NCBI GenBank assembly: GCA_949316235.1 | Contig: OX438748.1 | Location: 26,654,836 to 26,718,835 of the forward strand | Length of the DNA stretch: 64,000 nt | DNA from: Oegoconia quadripuncta | Taxonomy: Eukaryota > Arthropoda > Insecta > Lepidoptera > Autostichidae | Direction of reading: 5' to 3' | Shown here: positions 26,335 through 36,796 of the stretch, in pieces | Numbering within the stretch: the stretch's first letter is position 1 | Layout: every line of letters starts with the position of its first letter | Notes under the pieces: generated by a model | Seen by the model: only the letters and a program-made list of their open reading frames with translations | Databases searched by the model: none | What the model was told of the DNA's origin: nothing | Translations under genes and position numbers: made by a program

Positions 26335-26881
26335 CTCAGTCTCAATACTATTTTTTGATACTTTTTTAATATGCAACAGATTCTCAAGCGTCAACTTAAG
26401 GTCATCTCAATCTTGAGAACGGTTTGTTAATACGGGCCTAAGAGCGATATGCGACCACTGTGTAATATCGTTTTTTTTTTTAAATCCGTTCACCTCTCCG
26501 CATAAATCATTTCAACTAATTTTCCCCACTAAATCTGTTCTGTACCGTTTTTCGCCAAACTTCGCGGGGGACCCGCCAAATCGTAATTCAAGCTCCGAGC
26601 CGGCCGTCCCCTAAATCACCCAGGGAACTTTGGTAAATAAATAAATTGAGTAGACCCGTAAATTTGTGTTTAAACTACAATGCTCCAAGAGTTAATGCTT
26701 TCTATTCCAACTATTTCATTGTGAGATATGTGAGTATATCGTGAAATAAGGCTCAGTTCAGCTGACGTCAGAAAATGATGGGAAACAAACTTCCGACCCA
26801 GTAGTGATACATGAAACTGTACCATCAATAGCGCGAGTAGGTGCAGCAAAGTAAGGTGGCTGTGAGGATAGCTATGGAGAA
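26335..26881. other. unassigned sequence
   Basis: A GC-richer island at 26545-26625 ('ttcgcgggggacccgccaaa') has no recognised identity. Confidence 0.45.
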
Positions 26882-27223
26882 AATAAATAATAAATAAATA
26901 TCTTTGCACATACACACAGCACCATCTAGGCCCACAGTAAGCATCTAGGCTTGTGTTAATTTAAAAATTGTGTAGTTGTGTGAACGCAGTGGCGTATATA
27001 AATGCTTTATCTATCTATGTTATAGATACCAGATGGTTGATATACTACACAAATATATATATTTTTTTTTTGTAAATAAGTACAAATATAAATGAAAAAC
27101 ATTCATAACTCGGGAACACATGTCTGTATTCATCATACAAACGTATGCCCCTAGCGGTATTCGAACCCGCGACTTTTTGGTATAGTGGTCAGAGTTTCTA
27201 AGCAATACATCAAACAGGTCGTC
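26882..27223 (-). mobile_element. SINE family A copy with about 70-bp internal insert
   Basis: All family A blocks are present from 'acatacacacagcaccatct' to the head 'catcaaacaggtcgtc', but 26957-27027 between 'cttgtgtt' and 'atagataccagatggttg' is extra sequence not seen in other copies. It includes 'gtggcgtatataaatgc'. Confidence 0.75.
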
Positions 27224-27249
27224 ATGTTAGATATTTTACCATACGGCCA

Positions 27250-27385
27250 TCCGAGTAAGAAGTCATGATCATCTTATCAGCCTTAGGACGTCCACTCCTG
27301 AACTATCCCTCATAGAATTCCAAAGTGACCGGTTTGAAGCGGCCTGCATCCAGCGACTTTCCTTTTCTTTGGACAGAACCCAGTG
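27250..27385 (-). mobile_element. RTE-like LINE ORF C-terminus
   Basis: The minus strand encodes SRWMQAASNRSLWNSM then SGVDVLRLIR, matching the G-S-R-W-M-Q-A-A...S-L-W end of lepidopteran RTE-type polymerases. It complements the fragment at 50890-51130, which holds the part just upstream in the same protein family. Confidence 0.6.
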
Positions 27386-27846
27386 GCCCACCGGCTATTA
27401 GGTATTAGGTAGGCGGCTATAAGCTTACTTACTAATCGGCTGGGCTCTGTGGGTGACTATCGTTTCTATTAGTACCTAATGTGTTATTTTTAACAGATGG
27501 TACTGTTTTTAAAAGCAGGTGTGTTTGAGGCCAAGCGCTAATCCATAAAAAACAAAGACTGAACCGCAGAGGTTTATAATAACAAAACTAGTGTTCCGTG
27601 TGGTTGCTCGGGCCTTTAATTATTTATTTATCCAGTATAAATAAATACAGTAGTATCCACAGATGTTGTATTATACTAGCTGTCACTTGACACTGTAAAA
27701 GTAGTGCTCGAGAAGCCGCCTCGTCAATGTCGATTTGAAAGCTCTTCCATGCAGCGATTTTAAACAGTCCGTAAGATTATTATATCGCATGAGTTTTTTT
27801 ACTGTAAAGGAAAAATAGAGCATATTAGGTAAGTGAAATACCTAGA

Positions 27847-28119
27847 ATAAATAAATAAATAAATATCCTTTAGACTTACACACAACGCCATCTAGTTCCA
27901 CAGTAAGCAACTATAGGCTTGTGTTGTGGATACCAGATGGTTGATATACTACATATATTTTTTTTTGTAAATAAATACTTATTATAAATAAAAACATCCA
28001 TAACTCGGGTACACATGTCCGTATTCATCACACAAACAATATGCCCCTAGCGGGATTCGAACCCGCAACCATTTGGTATAGTGGGCAGAGTTGCTAACCA
28101 CTACACCAAACAGGTCGTC
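27847..28119 (-). mobile_element. SINE family A copy, complete, nested in a MITE
   Basis: 'aataaataaataaatatcct' to 'accactacaccaaacaggtc'. Box B 'gggattcgaacccgcaacc' is on the + strand. It is close to the consensus of its neighbours at 45903 and 56965. Confidence 0.85.
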
Positions 28120-28120
28120 A

Positions 28121-28186
28121 ATAGAATAGAATAGAATAGAATAGAATAGAATAGAATAGAATAGAATAGAATAGAAGGTATATACT
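28121..28186 (+). repeat. (ATAGA)n microsatellite
   Basis: About 13 perfect pentamers directly after the SINE head. The same pentamer marks LINE 3' tails at 32289 and 44258, so it may be an expanded tail. Confidence 0.9.
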
Positions 28187-28245
28187 TACCTAATATGTCC
28201 TATTTTTTCCTTACGTTAAAAAAACTCATCCAGTATAAAAAAAAC

Positions 28246-28985
28246 TCCACCGACAAGAGCATGACTCTTAAATAAGATCATGATGATAATGCAGTAGCAT
28301 TGATACAGTACTTGTATCAAACATCGTTATTTTTATAAGTCGCCGAAAAGTATATTTCAACGTAATATTAACAGTTGTTAAAAATAAAAAAATGCAGTTC
28401 AAAACAAATTGTTATATATAACTTTTAATACTATCGCTATTTTTATACGGATAGTATACAAAAGCGTAGGATATTGTACGCGATGCGTACAAGATCGTAA
28501 AGTTCAGGGGCAATCTCATAACATAACTAAAGTGAGTACTTAGGTATCCGAAACAAACTGTAGCCCGTAAAATGTTCTCGTAACTTACGTAACTTTCGAA
28601 ATCTATTCCAAATTTTGAAGAAATATACGAAAGTTGAAATCGAAGTCTGGAACTCGATTTACTTCAAAATTCATAACATCGAAATGCTCTCACAAACTAT
28701 TTCGAATCTGAAGAGAAGTTTGGAAACTTTTGTTGAAAATGTTTTATCCATAGTCTTTGACACGAGTGGTACATGTGAATGTAAATCACACCATCTTCTT
28801 TACCTTCCTAAACTATCTCCTTTGCCTATTATGAATCGTTTGCAGACGCAATAACGTATCTTAATGAAATGTCATACTTTCTAGCGGTGACATGATAAAT
28901 CGGAATATTGCCTTTAGACATTAGATGCGATTGTGGTCAAACGCGAATCCAGTCAATCATAAAAAAAAAGAAAAAAAAAGACAGG
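28246..28985. other. unassigned sequence with a 79-codon open frame
   Basis: The frame at 28615-28854 (MKKYTKVEIEVWNSIYFKIH...) has no recognised domain. 28860-28985 ends in A-rich 'cagtcaatcataaaaaaaaa', like the inverted end at 53385-53405, and may be a retroelement tail. Confidence 0.4.
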
Positions 28986-28989
28986 CCGA

Positions 28990-29150
28990 TCCAACCTTTT
29001 TTTATATAATTTATTGCACACGAGTACACATAAAAGTCAAATACAGGATGTACAAAAGGCACTAGCTTATCTCTAAAAAGAGATTTCTTCCAGCAAGACC
29101 CTGCTTGACCTTCCGGGGAGACCTTCAGGGGAGGGTCACATGTTAGAGGC
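28990..29150 (-). mobile_element. LINE 3' UTR/tail, minus strand
   Basis: 'tttattgcacacgagtacac', 'gtacaaaaggcactagctta', 'agagatttcttccagcaaga' and 'aggggagggtcacat' match the inverted LINE 3' ends at 22625 and 56184 in order. No coding part. Confidence 0.55.
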
Positions 29151-29309
29151 TAACCATGTTACTAAGTTCTTTTTTAAATATATCTGGAAATTGTTTTAGT
29201 ATCAGCTGTATGACTAAGCATTTCGAGGAAAGCTTAATTTGCTAGGATAGGCACTGTCTTTCTGCCTGTATGACGGGCACACCACTGGTGTTCAGTAGTC
29301 GACGACCTG

Positions 29310-29570
29310 TAATTAAATAAAAAATTTCATTGCACATACACACAGCGCCACCTAGGTCCACAGTAAGCATTTAGGGTTGTGTTTGGCTACCAGATGGTTG
29401 ATAAACTATTTTCTTTTTGTAAATAAATACATATATAAATGAAAAACATCCATAACTCGAAAACACATGTCCGTATTCATCACACAAACATATGCCCCCA
29501 GCGGGATTCGAACCCGCAAACTTTTGGTATAGTGGCCAGAGTTGCTAACCACTACACCAAATAGGTCGTC
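29310..29570 (-). mobile_element. SINE family A copy
   Basis: 'cacatacacacagcgccacc' to 'ctacaccaaataggtcgtc'. Immediately outside its left end stands 'gtcgacgacctgt' (29299-29311), the start of another family A head, so a second copy seems to have been almost fully replaced. Confidence 0.8.
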
Positions 29571-29802
29571 AAATTGTTACAGAAATATGCATTGTATATA
29601 AAATGTATAAAGGTGAGTATAACTCTAACTTTACAAAAAATAATATATATAAATAAATACCTAATAAAAAAAGAAAAAAGAAAATACCGAATAAATAACA
29701 TTATTATACCCACATAACCAATCCTTTCTTTTATTCTATCCTTAACTTTCAACTAATGTTACTCCTGTAACTAAGGATTTATTCGTCCGAAATAAAAATT
29801 AT

Positions 29803-29908
29803 AGTATAAGCGATAAGACCGCCTTTGTACACCTGTTAAAACAATATCACTGTGTATATTTTTAAGCTGTGTACAATAAAGAATTTTTTCTTTCTTTCTT
29901 TCTTTCTA
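29803..29908 (+). mobile_element. LINE 3' tail ending in (CTTT)n
   Basis: 'agcgataagaccgcctttgt' and 'gtgtacaataaagaattttt' followed by (CTTT)n at 29888-29908. This is the 3' UTR wording of common lepidopteran non-LTR elements. No coding part. Confidence 0.6.
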
Positions 29909-30129
29909 TAGTTTGTTTATTTGTAAAAATTCGTATTTTTTTAATAGGATCGGCAATAAAGGGAGTTTCCTGTCAATTCGTCTCCCTAAACATTGTACCT
30001 TGTGAAGCGATGTAGTTTTAAAAAATAAGTGATATTTTTGTATCCTACATTGAATAAAATATTTTTGACTTCGAAAATATTTTCTAAACATTCTGTAGCT
30101 TTTAGGTATAGTAAGGTATTTAGTCATAA

Positions 30130-30260
30130 AATCTACTATATTAAATTAAAGTTACCAATGTGAATTTCATTGCGTTGGAGAAGGTGATATGATCTTTTAA
30201 AATGATTTTCTAAAAAAATGGCTACTTTATATTTTCTAAAAATAATTTATTGAGCCTATA
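30130..30260 (+). repeat. repeat related to 20340-20420
   Basis: 'agttaccaatgtgaatttca' + 'ttgcgtt' resembles 20350-20375 and the reverse complement of 30885-30910. Two inverted copies of this repeat therefore flank the RTE fragments at 30272-30780. Confidence 0.5.
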
Positions 30261-30271
30261 GAGTATAAGAT

Positions 30272-30610
30272 ATAATGGATAAAATCAGGAATGAGTATAT
30301 CAGAGGAAGTCTGAAAGTGGCACCAATGACAGGAAAATTGAGGAGTAATAGGTTAGCATGGTTTGAGCACATTATGAGGAGGGATGAAAGGCACGTAATG
30401 AGACGAGTGCTAAGTATGAATGTGGAGGGATACAGAGGTAGAGGAAGACCGAAGAAAGTGTGGGTAGACTGCGTGAGGAATGATATGTATGTGAAAGGGG
30501 TGAGTAGGGAGATGACGGCTGATTGTGTTTTCCTCATCCACTCTGGATGAGGAAAACACGTTGTGCCGACCCCATCTAGAGTGGGATAAATGCAGGAAAA
30601 TGATGATTCT
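30272..30610 (+). mobile_element. RTE-like LINE, ORF C-terminus and 3' end
   Basis: The frame 30275-30550 reads IRNEYIRGSLKVAPMTGKLR then SNRLAWFEHIMRRDERHVMR, GYRGRGRPKKVWVDCVRNDM. This is the I-R-N-E-x-I-R and R-L-x-W-x-G-H-x-x-R-R plus G-R-G-R-P-x-x-R-W end of RTE/BovB-type polymerases in Lepidoptera. 'cgaccccatctagagtggga' + 'taaatgcagg' is the 3' end. The 5' part is missing. Confidence 0.8.
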
Positions 30611-30699
30611 TTAGAAATGGTTTTATTTAGAAGTGATAATAATAGTGATATAATTTGATCTAAAAAGTCACCAATATAAAACTAGCCCCAAGTCCCTGT

Positions 30700-30780
30700 T
30701 TGGTGGAATCGTACCCAGAAGGCTCGCCGCATTGCCTCGCGTTGACCTAGATTGGGATAAAGGCAGGAAAATAATGATGA
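30700..30780 (+). mobile_element. second RTE 3' end fragment
   Basis: 'ttgacctagattgggataaa' + 'ggcaggaaaataatgatga' repeats the 3' end of the previous element, about 130 bases after it. The coding part is replaced. Confidence 0.6.
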
Positions 30781-30789
30781 ATTTATTGA

Positions 30790-31057
30790 GTCATCATATT
30801 TGCTCTCGGTGAAATTTTCCATAAATACAAAGTGGTTATCGATTTCTTTGAAAATAGTTACGGGAGTTCTAAGTATATTCTCCGATGCAATGAAATTCAC
30901 AGTGGCATTTCTAATATAATAGTCTATGTTTTATTATTAAACACCTAAACAAACCTAAAGCAAGCTACCGATTTGTTAGAAAACATTTTTATTCTACCAA
31001 TGACGGGTACTCTATCCATGTGCAAAAAATCATAGGAAGTTAAAAGTGTATCCTTCT
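30790..31057 (-). repeat. inverted copy of the 20215-20420 repeat
   Basis: Its reverse complement shares 'ggatacacttttaacttcct', 'ttttttgcacatggata', 'tcggtagcttgctttag' and 'cactgtgaatttcattgc' in order with 20215-20375. It has a deletion of about 20 bases in the arm ('cggtctgtaagatt' missing). Confidence 0.7.
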
Positions 31058-31309
31058 ACATGCTTCATTCCGGACACACTCCTATCTCCCTTCTGTTGCG
31101 GGCTGTAATATTTTATTGGCATTCCCTAAATCCGAAATGGCCATAGCAATATATATGTCGTCGTTGGGTTCGGGGGGGGTGTGGGCGTTGCTAGCGACCG
31201 GGACGGTGCCAGTCGCGTGGTAAGGGTGGCTCGGGCAATAGCGACATTATTGCAAGCTACTATATGCAAATCTACAATCAAATCAGTCACAGTCGTAGAT
31301 GTGTTCAGT

Positions 31310-31470
31310 GGAGCTCCGACTCCTTTGAAGGCTCGTAGTAAAAGTGTGTCCCATTTTCGATGTGAAGACCTAATATAACTGTTAACGTCGTTACCGCGCC
31401 ATTTACGGCGATACCATCGCCACCATGTTTACTTCCCATTAACCGCGTATTATGATAGTCAGTTGATCGT
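31310..31470 (+). repeat. interspersed repeat shared with 61755-61920
   Basis: 'gttcagtggagctccgactc', 'ctgttaacgtcgttaccgcg' and 'cgtattatgatagtcagttg' parallel 'gttaagtggtggtccgtctc' and following blocks at 61760-61915. The element is unknown. Confidence 0.45.
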
Positions 31471-32288
31471 TTGAATAATGAATTCTATCGCTAATTTATC
31501 GCTATCTCCGACATATAAATTCGTAAGAGTCGGTGTAAATAATAGGGTGTAAATATCCACTGAGTCATTACAGAGCGACATTGTCATTAAAATGACTAAG
31601 CTTTTTAAATAAGATTAAAAAAAAGTGTATCCTTACTGGACTAGTATTATTATTCATCTATAATGTTTTCATATTATTCAAAAAAACTAAAAACACTAAA
31701 AAAATTTTAATCGAGACGTACGCAAATTCCCCATAGACACTGAACAATGTTTGCAAAATCTATCGGAGTGTTGACGATGCCTCGTATACTAGCAAGCTGA
31801 GAGTTTTAATGTGATTAAAAGCAAACTTTCTCCATCCTATGTAGCAAGAACAAACGCACGGAAAATGAGAAGTTGAAATCGAAGCGTGGATAGTCAGCAT
31901 TGGAAGATTAATTAATCAAAAATGTAAAGCAAAAAAATAAACAAGAATTTGAAGAGAAACCCTTATGATAATATCTAAATATTTTAAGAGGGTTTATTCC
32001 ATCCAATGGCGCCTTCATTGGATAAATTAAGATTTCTTATTAAATACAGAATAAATCAATAAAATCGCTCGGACGTAATAGCTAATTATAATTAATACAT
32101 AAATCGTTTTTATTGCGGTTATTTTCGAGAATTTCAAATTTTTTATATACTTGTGTCGATTGTGAACCGGTTTGACGCTTTATTGTTACTCATCATCGAC
32201 TGCAGATGTATTAGCAATCTTTTTACCCGACTGCCCCAGGTTTCCACCTAAGTACATATTTATAGATCTATAATTTTGACATTTTCAT
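31471..32288. other. unassigned sequence
   Basis: AT-rich. 31608-31640 has another 'aaaaaagtgtatccttact' scrap of the 60-bp arm. No exon. Confidence 0.5.
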
Positions 32289-32500
32289 TGAATAGAATAG
32301 AATAGAAAGCGTTTATTTGACACACTGGACGACACATTAGTTATACAAAAACAGAGAGAAAAAAAATAACAATAACATACTTAATATACAGCTAAAAATG
32401 ATAAGATAGATTACAAATCGGTGTCGTAAAGTGGTGCCAAAAAGGTCTCCACTCAGCATGAGTTGCAGTTGTATTAATAACTACAACGCTGATTGGCTAT
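32289..32500 (-). mobile_element. LINE 3' UTR with (TATTC)n tail, minus strand
   Basis: On the + strand it starts 'aatagaatagaatagaaagc' then 'gtttatttgacacactgg'; 'aaaaaggtctccactcagca' lies inside. It reads as a minus-strand LINE end whose tail is (TATTC)n. The end at 44258-44295 is of the same type. Confidence 0.5.
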
Positions 32501-32639
32501 TTCACTTTTAATACTACGTAATTTAGACATATTAACATAACGACTCATATATCACTGAGGATTTGATTTGTTTTTATTGATATTTATATAATAATATTAT
32601 TAATTAATAATGTAATAGTACCAATTTTATTGTAATTTA

Positions 32640-32790
32640 ATTAAAACATTACCCATTCAATTTTAAGGGTGACCATTGTCAGTAACATAATAAGAATATT
32701 TAATTGGCATAAGTTTGGTATTAGTTTTCTGTATAAGAATTTGTAATAATGCTGTTGATTCTATGTAAATAAATAAAATAAAATAAGTAA
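32640..32790 (+). mobile_element. possible LINE 3' tail with (AAATA)n
   Basis: 'ttctatgtaaataaataaaa' + 'taaaataag' after a C-poor UTR-like stretch is a typical non-LTR end. No coding remains. Confidence 0.4.
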
Positions 32791-32799
32791 GAGTTGGAC

Positions 32800-32930
32800 T
32801 ATTTTTTTAATTGTATGTATGTAGACTTCGATGTTACCTCTTGTAACCTAAACGGTTTCATCGATTTTGATCTGTAAGGTGTCGTTAGATTCGTCTTGGT
32901 TCCTAGCTGTCCCTAACATATAACATATGT
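32800..32930 (+). repeat. interspersed repeat family D, copy 1
   Basis: 'atgttacctcttgtaaccta', 'aacggtttcatcgatttt' and 'gtgtcgttagattcgtcttg' match 51470-51550 and 62730-62810. Confidence 0.6.
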
Positions 32931-33141
32931 ATACGCACCAATTGTGTGTGCGAATGTAGAGCATGGCGTATACTGCATCATTGACTGCCTCGTCACAGAT
33001 GAATAAATTGCGGGGGCAGGTGAATGTCGCTTCTTTACGTAGTAATGGTTAGTATTCTTTGTCAAGAGTGAGTGGAGAGTTAAACACTACTGTCGAGTTT
33101 TTGTTGGTTAGTAATACTTAAATTATTGTCACTCCCATTTT

Positions 33142-33233
33142 ATATGCAGTTGGGTTTTAGTTTTTAATGAATTACCGTTGTTTTCAACTCAAGCGTCATG
33201 TTAGTGCGTTTATTTATCAGCCTCGACATTAAT
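33142..33233 (+). repeat. 92-bp direct repeat, left copy
   Basis: 'atatgcagttgggttttagt' to 'cagcctcgacattaat', directly against a family B SINE. It differs from the right copy (33475-33566) at about six positions. Confidence 0.85.
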
Positions 33234-33474
33234 CCGCCTCCGTGGCTCAATGTAAACAACATTGTGTTTACGATTCGGATTCGGATCTTATCTAAATCTG
33301 CCGCCAAGCAGCAATGTTAATAGCATTGTTGTGTTCCGGTTGTCAGAGATAAGATAGCCAGTCCCCCAAATGTGTTGGGGTTTCCGGGTCAGTGCGCTTC
33401 CACCTTCGACCTCATTTTCACTTAACATCAGGTGTGATTGAGGTCAAGTACCAATCCGTTGTGCATAAAAAAAA
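33234..33474 (+). mobile_element. SINE family B copy between direct repeats
   Basis: It starts exactly at 'ccgcctccgtggctcaatgt' and ends in 'gtgcataaaaaaaa'. Box B and about 80 bases after the head are deleted ('gattcggattcggatctta' joins the body). The 92-bp direct repeat borders both ends. Confidence 0.85.
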
Positions 33475-33566
33475 ATATGCAGTTGAGTTTTAATTTTTAA
33501 TGAATTACCGTTATATTCAACTCAAGCGTCACGTTAGTGCGTTTATATATCAGCCTCGACATTAAT
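33475..33566 (+). repeat. 92-bp direct repeat, right copy
   Basis: 'atatgcagttgagttttaat' to 'cagcctcgacattaat', starting immediately after the SINE A-tail. Confidence 0.85.
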
Positions 33567-34140
33567 TCCAAAGCTTATAGTAAATAACACAATTCCGTAC
33601 TAAAACTAACATAACCAAAGCATGTGTTCAGGATTAGAGAAACTATTTAATCTGTTTGGGCTCGAGTGAGTTTTAGAAACTTTAGAACCAATATTGGAAG
33701 CACATTCCACCATTAAATATAGAGGGGATTAAACATTGAACAAATATCGTGACCCAGCTGCAGAGGCTCTGCTCTGCACCAAGCTAATAACATTAAAGCT
33801 TTAGGTTGGTATGTTGAGGAAGCGATGACTCATGCTATAGTAAGGTATGATTATATTTTGCAAGAATTGAGGGAGTAACAATTTTTTTCCACTTCGATAG
33901 CACAGAAAATGAAGCTAAAATCACCTAGATTGTTTAGTGTACCTTCTGTTCATTCGAAATATGTACAATATTTTGTTTTATATTAGACAGGCGAGGCGAT
34001 TGATGAAGGCGTCCAGTCCTTTTCAGATCAAGCCCGATGGCACTGTTGCGCACGAAGCGTCGAGCAGCTGTCACGATGTGGCAGGGCTATATTCTCGTGC
34101 GCGCGGAGTCTTTTTAAGCCCCGACGAATAAATACGTATG
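33567..34140. other. unassigned, with a 'CCCGACG' repeat end
   Basis: 34095-34135 ('gagtctttttaagccccgac' + 'gaataaatacgtatgc') resembles 52285-52320 and introduces the family C body that follows. No exon. Confidence 0.45.
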
Positions 34141-34500
34141 CTATGCGTTTGACTGCGTTGTGTGTATGTACAGCCTTTTTCTAAACATATCTCAGTAATG
34201 CATGGTCCGATTTGAGTGAGGTTTTTATTTATATTAAAGACTAAACGACAGGGGACAGGTTCTTAACTATGTTTGTGTCTTTGGCTGATAGTATAGTCTT
34301 TCGGTGATTTTCTAATGTATTTTTATATTAAATACGTATTAAATTAGGGGGATACATTCATCGCTGTGTTTGATGGTAATCATTAAAACCGTTTCAAAAA
34401 CATTTCGCTTTAATACTGTTGGTTTAGTTTATCTGGATTATATGTATAATCGTTCTTTTTTCGGGGTTCATTAAATTTTCAATTTAAATCGTTACTTGAT
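34141..34500 (+). repeat. interspersed repeat family C, copy 3
   Basis: 'aacatatctcagtaatgcat' + 'ggtccgatttgagtg', 'aaagactaaacgacagggga' and 'aaaaccgtttcaaaaacatt' follow the order seen in copy 2 and at 50200-50390, so this may be the longest version. Confidence 0.6.
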
Positions 34501-34527
34501 AAATTTGGAAATCATCCTCTTTTTATT

Positions 34528-34770
34528 TATAACTAGCTGTTACCCGCGACTTCGTCGGCGTAGAATTCATTATACAACCAAATGCTTCACTCTCGGATCC
34601 AAAAGCAAGCTTACTAATAATACCAATCCTACAGCAACCAGTCACTTTCCCGGGATTAATAGTTGCCTTATGTTAACCCAGGTCTTAATCTGTCTATCAA
34701 TCCAATTTCAACCAAATCTGTCTACCCGTTTAGGCGTGAGGAGGTAACAAACATACATACAAATGGATTC
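34528..34770 (-). mobile_element. Helitron-like element, minus strand
   Basis: Reverse complement of the family: 'aactagctgttacccgcgac' + 'ttcgtcggcg' at the CTAG end, then 'gtcactttcccgggattaat', 'ccaggtcttaatctgtctat' and 'cccgtttaggcgtgaggagg'. Confidence 0.65.
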
Positions 34771-35165
34771 ATTATTAAAACGTGATTCGGTGTTAAACTA
34801 AAAATCTACAATATAGCGTCCACTGAAGTGAGGCCTTTACGCAGCGATTGGAAACTTGTGCCGGCCGCAACTCTTGCATAAATCTTGTCAGTGTTTGCAT
34901 TGGCCGCTGCAGTAACGAACCTGGCACAAAGGATCCCACCTGCGGCTGGAATTTGGTTACTATTCGACCTGTCAACTAAAACCAATTTTATTGGCTAAAC
35001 AATGTATCCCTACTACGGGGTATTATACTCTTAGACCAATATAACAATATTGTGCAGGGATAGAATGGTATGAGATCATTGAGAAGTATGAGTGGGGTGA
35101 CTTCAGGAATAGTGTAATTAGGAAGTTAAGCAGTGTGAAAGAAGACGTAGTGATAAAGTTTTCTT
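34771..35165. other. unassigned sequence
   Basis: A GC-richer stretch at 34815-34960 has no recognised coding motif in any frame. Confidence 0.45.
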
Positions 35166-35382
35166 TTTCCTTAGACATACACACAGCACCATCTAGTTCC
35201 ACAGTAAGCAACTATAGCATAACCATAACAAGCTTGTGTTGTGGATACTATTAAATGAAAACATCCATAACTCAGGTACACATGCCCGTATTCATCACAC
35301 AAACATATGCCTCTAGCGGGATTCGAACTCGCGACCATTTAGCATAGTAGTCAGAGTTTCTAACCACTATCTTAAACAGATC
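35166..35382 (-). mobile_element. SINE family A copy, shortened body
   Basis: 'ccttagacatacacacagca' to the head 'cttaaacagatc'. About 60 bases of the body ('ccagatggttgat...aataaat') are deleted. Confidence 0.75.
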
Positions 35383-35385
35383 GAA

Positions 35386-35645
35386 AAATTGAGATGGCTT
35401 GGACATATGGAGAGGATGGATGAAAGAAGACTTACGTGTTGGCAGGGGAAGACCACGGCGAACGTACCATGATCAGATCGGGGACGTCTTAAAGACAGGC
35501 CAATTCAAGAGTACCTACTCTAAACCGACGAGCATGTGTGAACAACCTTATGAGAGTAAATGAAGCAAGAGAGACGTGTCAGGATCGTAGCAAGTGGAAG
35601 TCTGTGGTCTCTGCCTACCTCTGCAGGAAACAGGAGTGACATTGT
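35386..35645 (+). mobile_element. RTE-like LINE ORF C-terminal fragment
   Basis: The + strand encodes [17 protein letters not shown], then across frameshifts [18 protein letters not shown] and D-R-S-K-W-K-S. The L-R-W-L-G-H-x-x-R-M block marks an RTE-type end distinct from the one at 30272. At least two frameshifts. Confidence 0.6.
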
Positions 35646-35654
35646 GTATGTATA

Positions 35655-35815
35655 GAATGGTATACGTACTGTTCCTTCACAGTTTATTTACGAGAACATT
35701 ATTTATGTTCGAAAATATATTTCTCTATTATCGAAAAATAGTGACAAGCATAACTTAAATTTGAGATACAAGGACAAATTGGCTACCCCTACGATAATCT
35801 GCCCCCGTAGCATGA
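35655..35815 (+). mobile_element. second copy of the 15590 LINE family (internal piece)
   Basis: The + frame reads VPSQFIYENIIYVRKYISLL then SKNSDKHNLNLRYKDKLA, clearly parallel to [20 protein letters not shown] / [17 protein letters not shown] of the copy at 15590-16343. It is cut at both sides. Confidence 0.7.
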
Positions 35816-35826
35816 CAATGTTTCTC

Positions 35827-35866
35827 GCACGCGACGTAGGAGTGAGAGTGAAATAGTTGTATATTT
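35827..35866 (+). repeat. short repeat shared inverted with 62958-62998
   Basis: 'gcacgcgacgtaggagtgag' + 'agtgaaatagttgtatatt' pairs with 'atacaactatcccactctca' + 'cacctacgttgcgc' at 62961-62995. Confidence 0.55.
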
Positions 35867-35989
35867 CGACCAAGGGAATGAGCAGGACAAATATTATCTC
35901 GGGCGATATAAACGATCGTCACACTACTAGTGGGAGTCTATTTCATTATCCGCGTAGATATAAATATAATCCCGCTTTCTAGTGAATAT

Positions 35990-36445
35990 TTCCCGTTGGA
36001 AATTTCCAAAATCCTATCTCAGTGAGTTACCCGCAGCGATCCCAGTTTACCTGTTTCTGTAAAACAGTCCGCGTGGATCTGGAAATAAATCAAATTTAAC
36101 CATCAAAATTCCCGTTTCCGTGAAATTTTCAAAATTTCTCGAGGAAGTTTTCCAAAATCTTACCTTAGTGTTTACCCGCAGCGATTCCATTTCTCCCAGC
36201 CCCGTGGCACTATCCCGTATTTTTCGTTCTCGTGGGAATTCCGGGAAATCCGTTCTTATGGTGTGTGTGTGTGTGTGTATCTCAGTAATACGTGGTTCGA
36301 TTTGAGTGCGCTTTTTGTATGGTTCTTAGCTATGTTTCTTGAAAATCGGTTCAGCTGTTTCTAAGGTGTTTAGCTGTTAACACATTTTTTTGGTATCTTT
36401 CGAGGGTTTTTAAGATTAATCCCGGATATACGTTCTTAACTTCTG
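35990..36445 (+). repeat. degenerate direct repeat, (GT)n and family C fragment
   Basis: 'tttccaaaatcctatctcag' + 'tgagttacccgcagcgatcc' (36002-36042) recurs as 'tttccaaaatcttacctta' ... 'tttacccgcagcgattcc' (36149-36188). A (GT)n run is at 36258-36277. 36280-36430 carries family C blocks ('aaaatcggttcagctgtttc'). Confidence 0.6.
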
Positions 36446-36514
36446 GAGCCACGAGGGAAGAGAAGTGACGGTATTCCCGTCGAGGCTGTAGTCGCCGGCG
36501 GAGGTATAAAACCA

Positions 36515-36660
36515 GATATATAATTATATAACTTCATTGGTATCACGATCGATAATACTGACCAATGAGAAAACGTCAAATCGCTGAGAGAGCGATGACC
36601 TAATCAATCATACATGTAATGATGATATCGACGGAATTACGTAATAGAGCTCCTGATCTA
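36515..36660 (+). repeat. interspersed repeat family G, copy 2
   Basis: 'cgatgacctaatcaatcata', 'atgatatcgacggaattacg' parallels 7665-7735. Confidence 0.5.
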
Positions 36661-36796
36661 CCGCTTGGGACCCGATTACTCTCAGTAAGTATTTTCTGTA
36701 CGAACACCCTTTAAGGTACGTATCAATTACTGTATTCTGTGCCATTGTACTGTACTCGTATCAGAATTAAAATGTTTTCTGCGAACAATTGAACTA

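Larger units (their letters stand above)
27785..28245. mobile_element. MITE family N interrupted by a SINE and a microsatellite
   Basis: The left end 27789-27838 ('gagtttttttactgtaaagg', 'gcatattaggtaagtgaaat') and the right end 28190-28240 ('acctaatatgtcctattttt', 'aaaaaaactcatccagta') are inverted. They are the ends of the element seen intact at 49613-50070. Between them sit SINE A (27847-28119) and (ATAGA)n. Confidence 0.65.

Noticed and set aside
28615..28854. 79-codon open frame MKKYTKVEIEVW...
   Set aside because: No homology or domain recognised, no splice or promoter context, and the stretch is flanked by retroelement tails.
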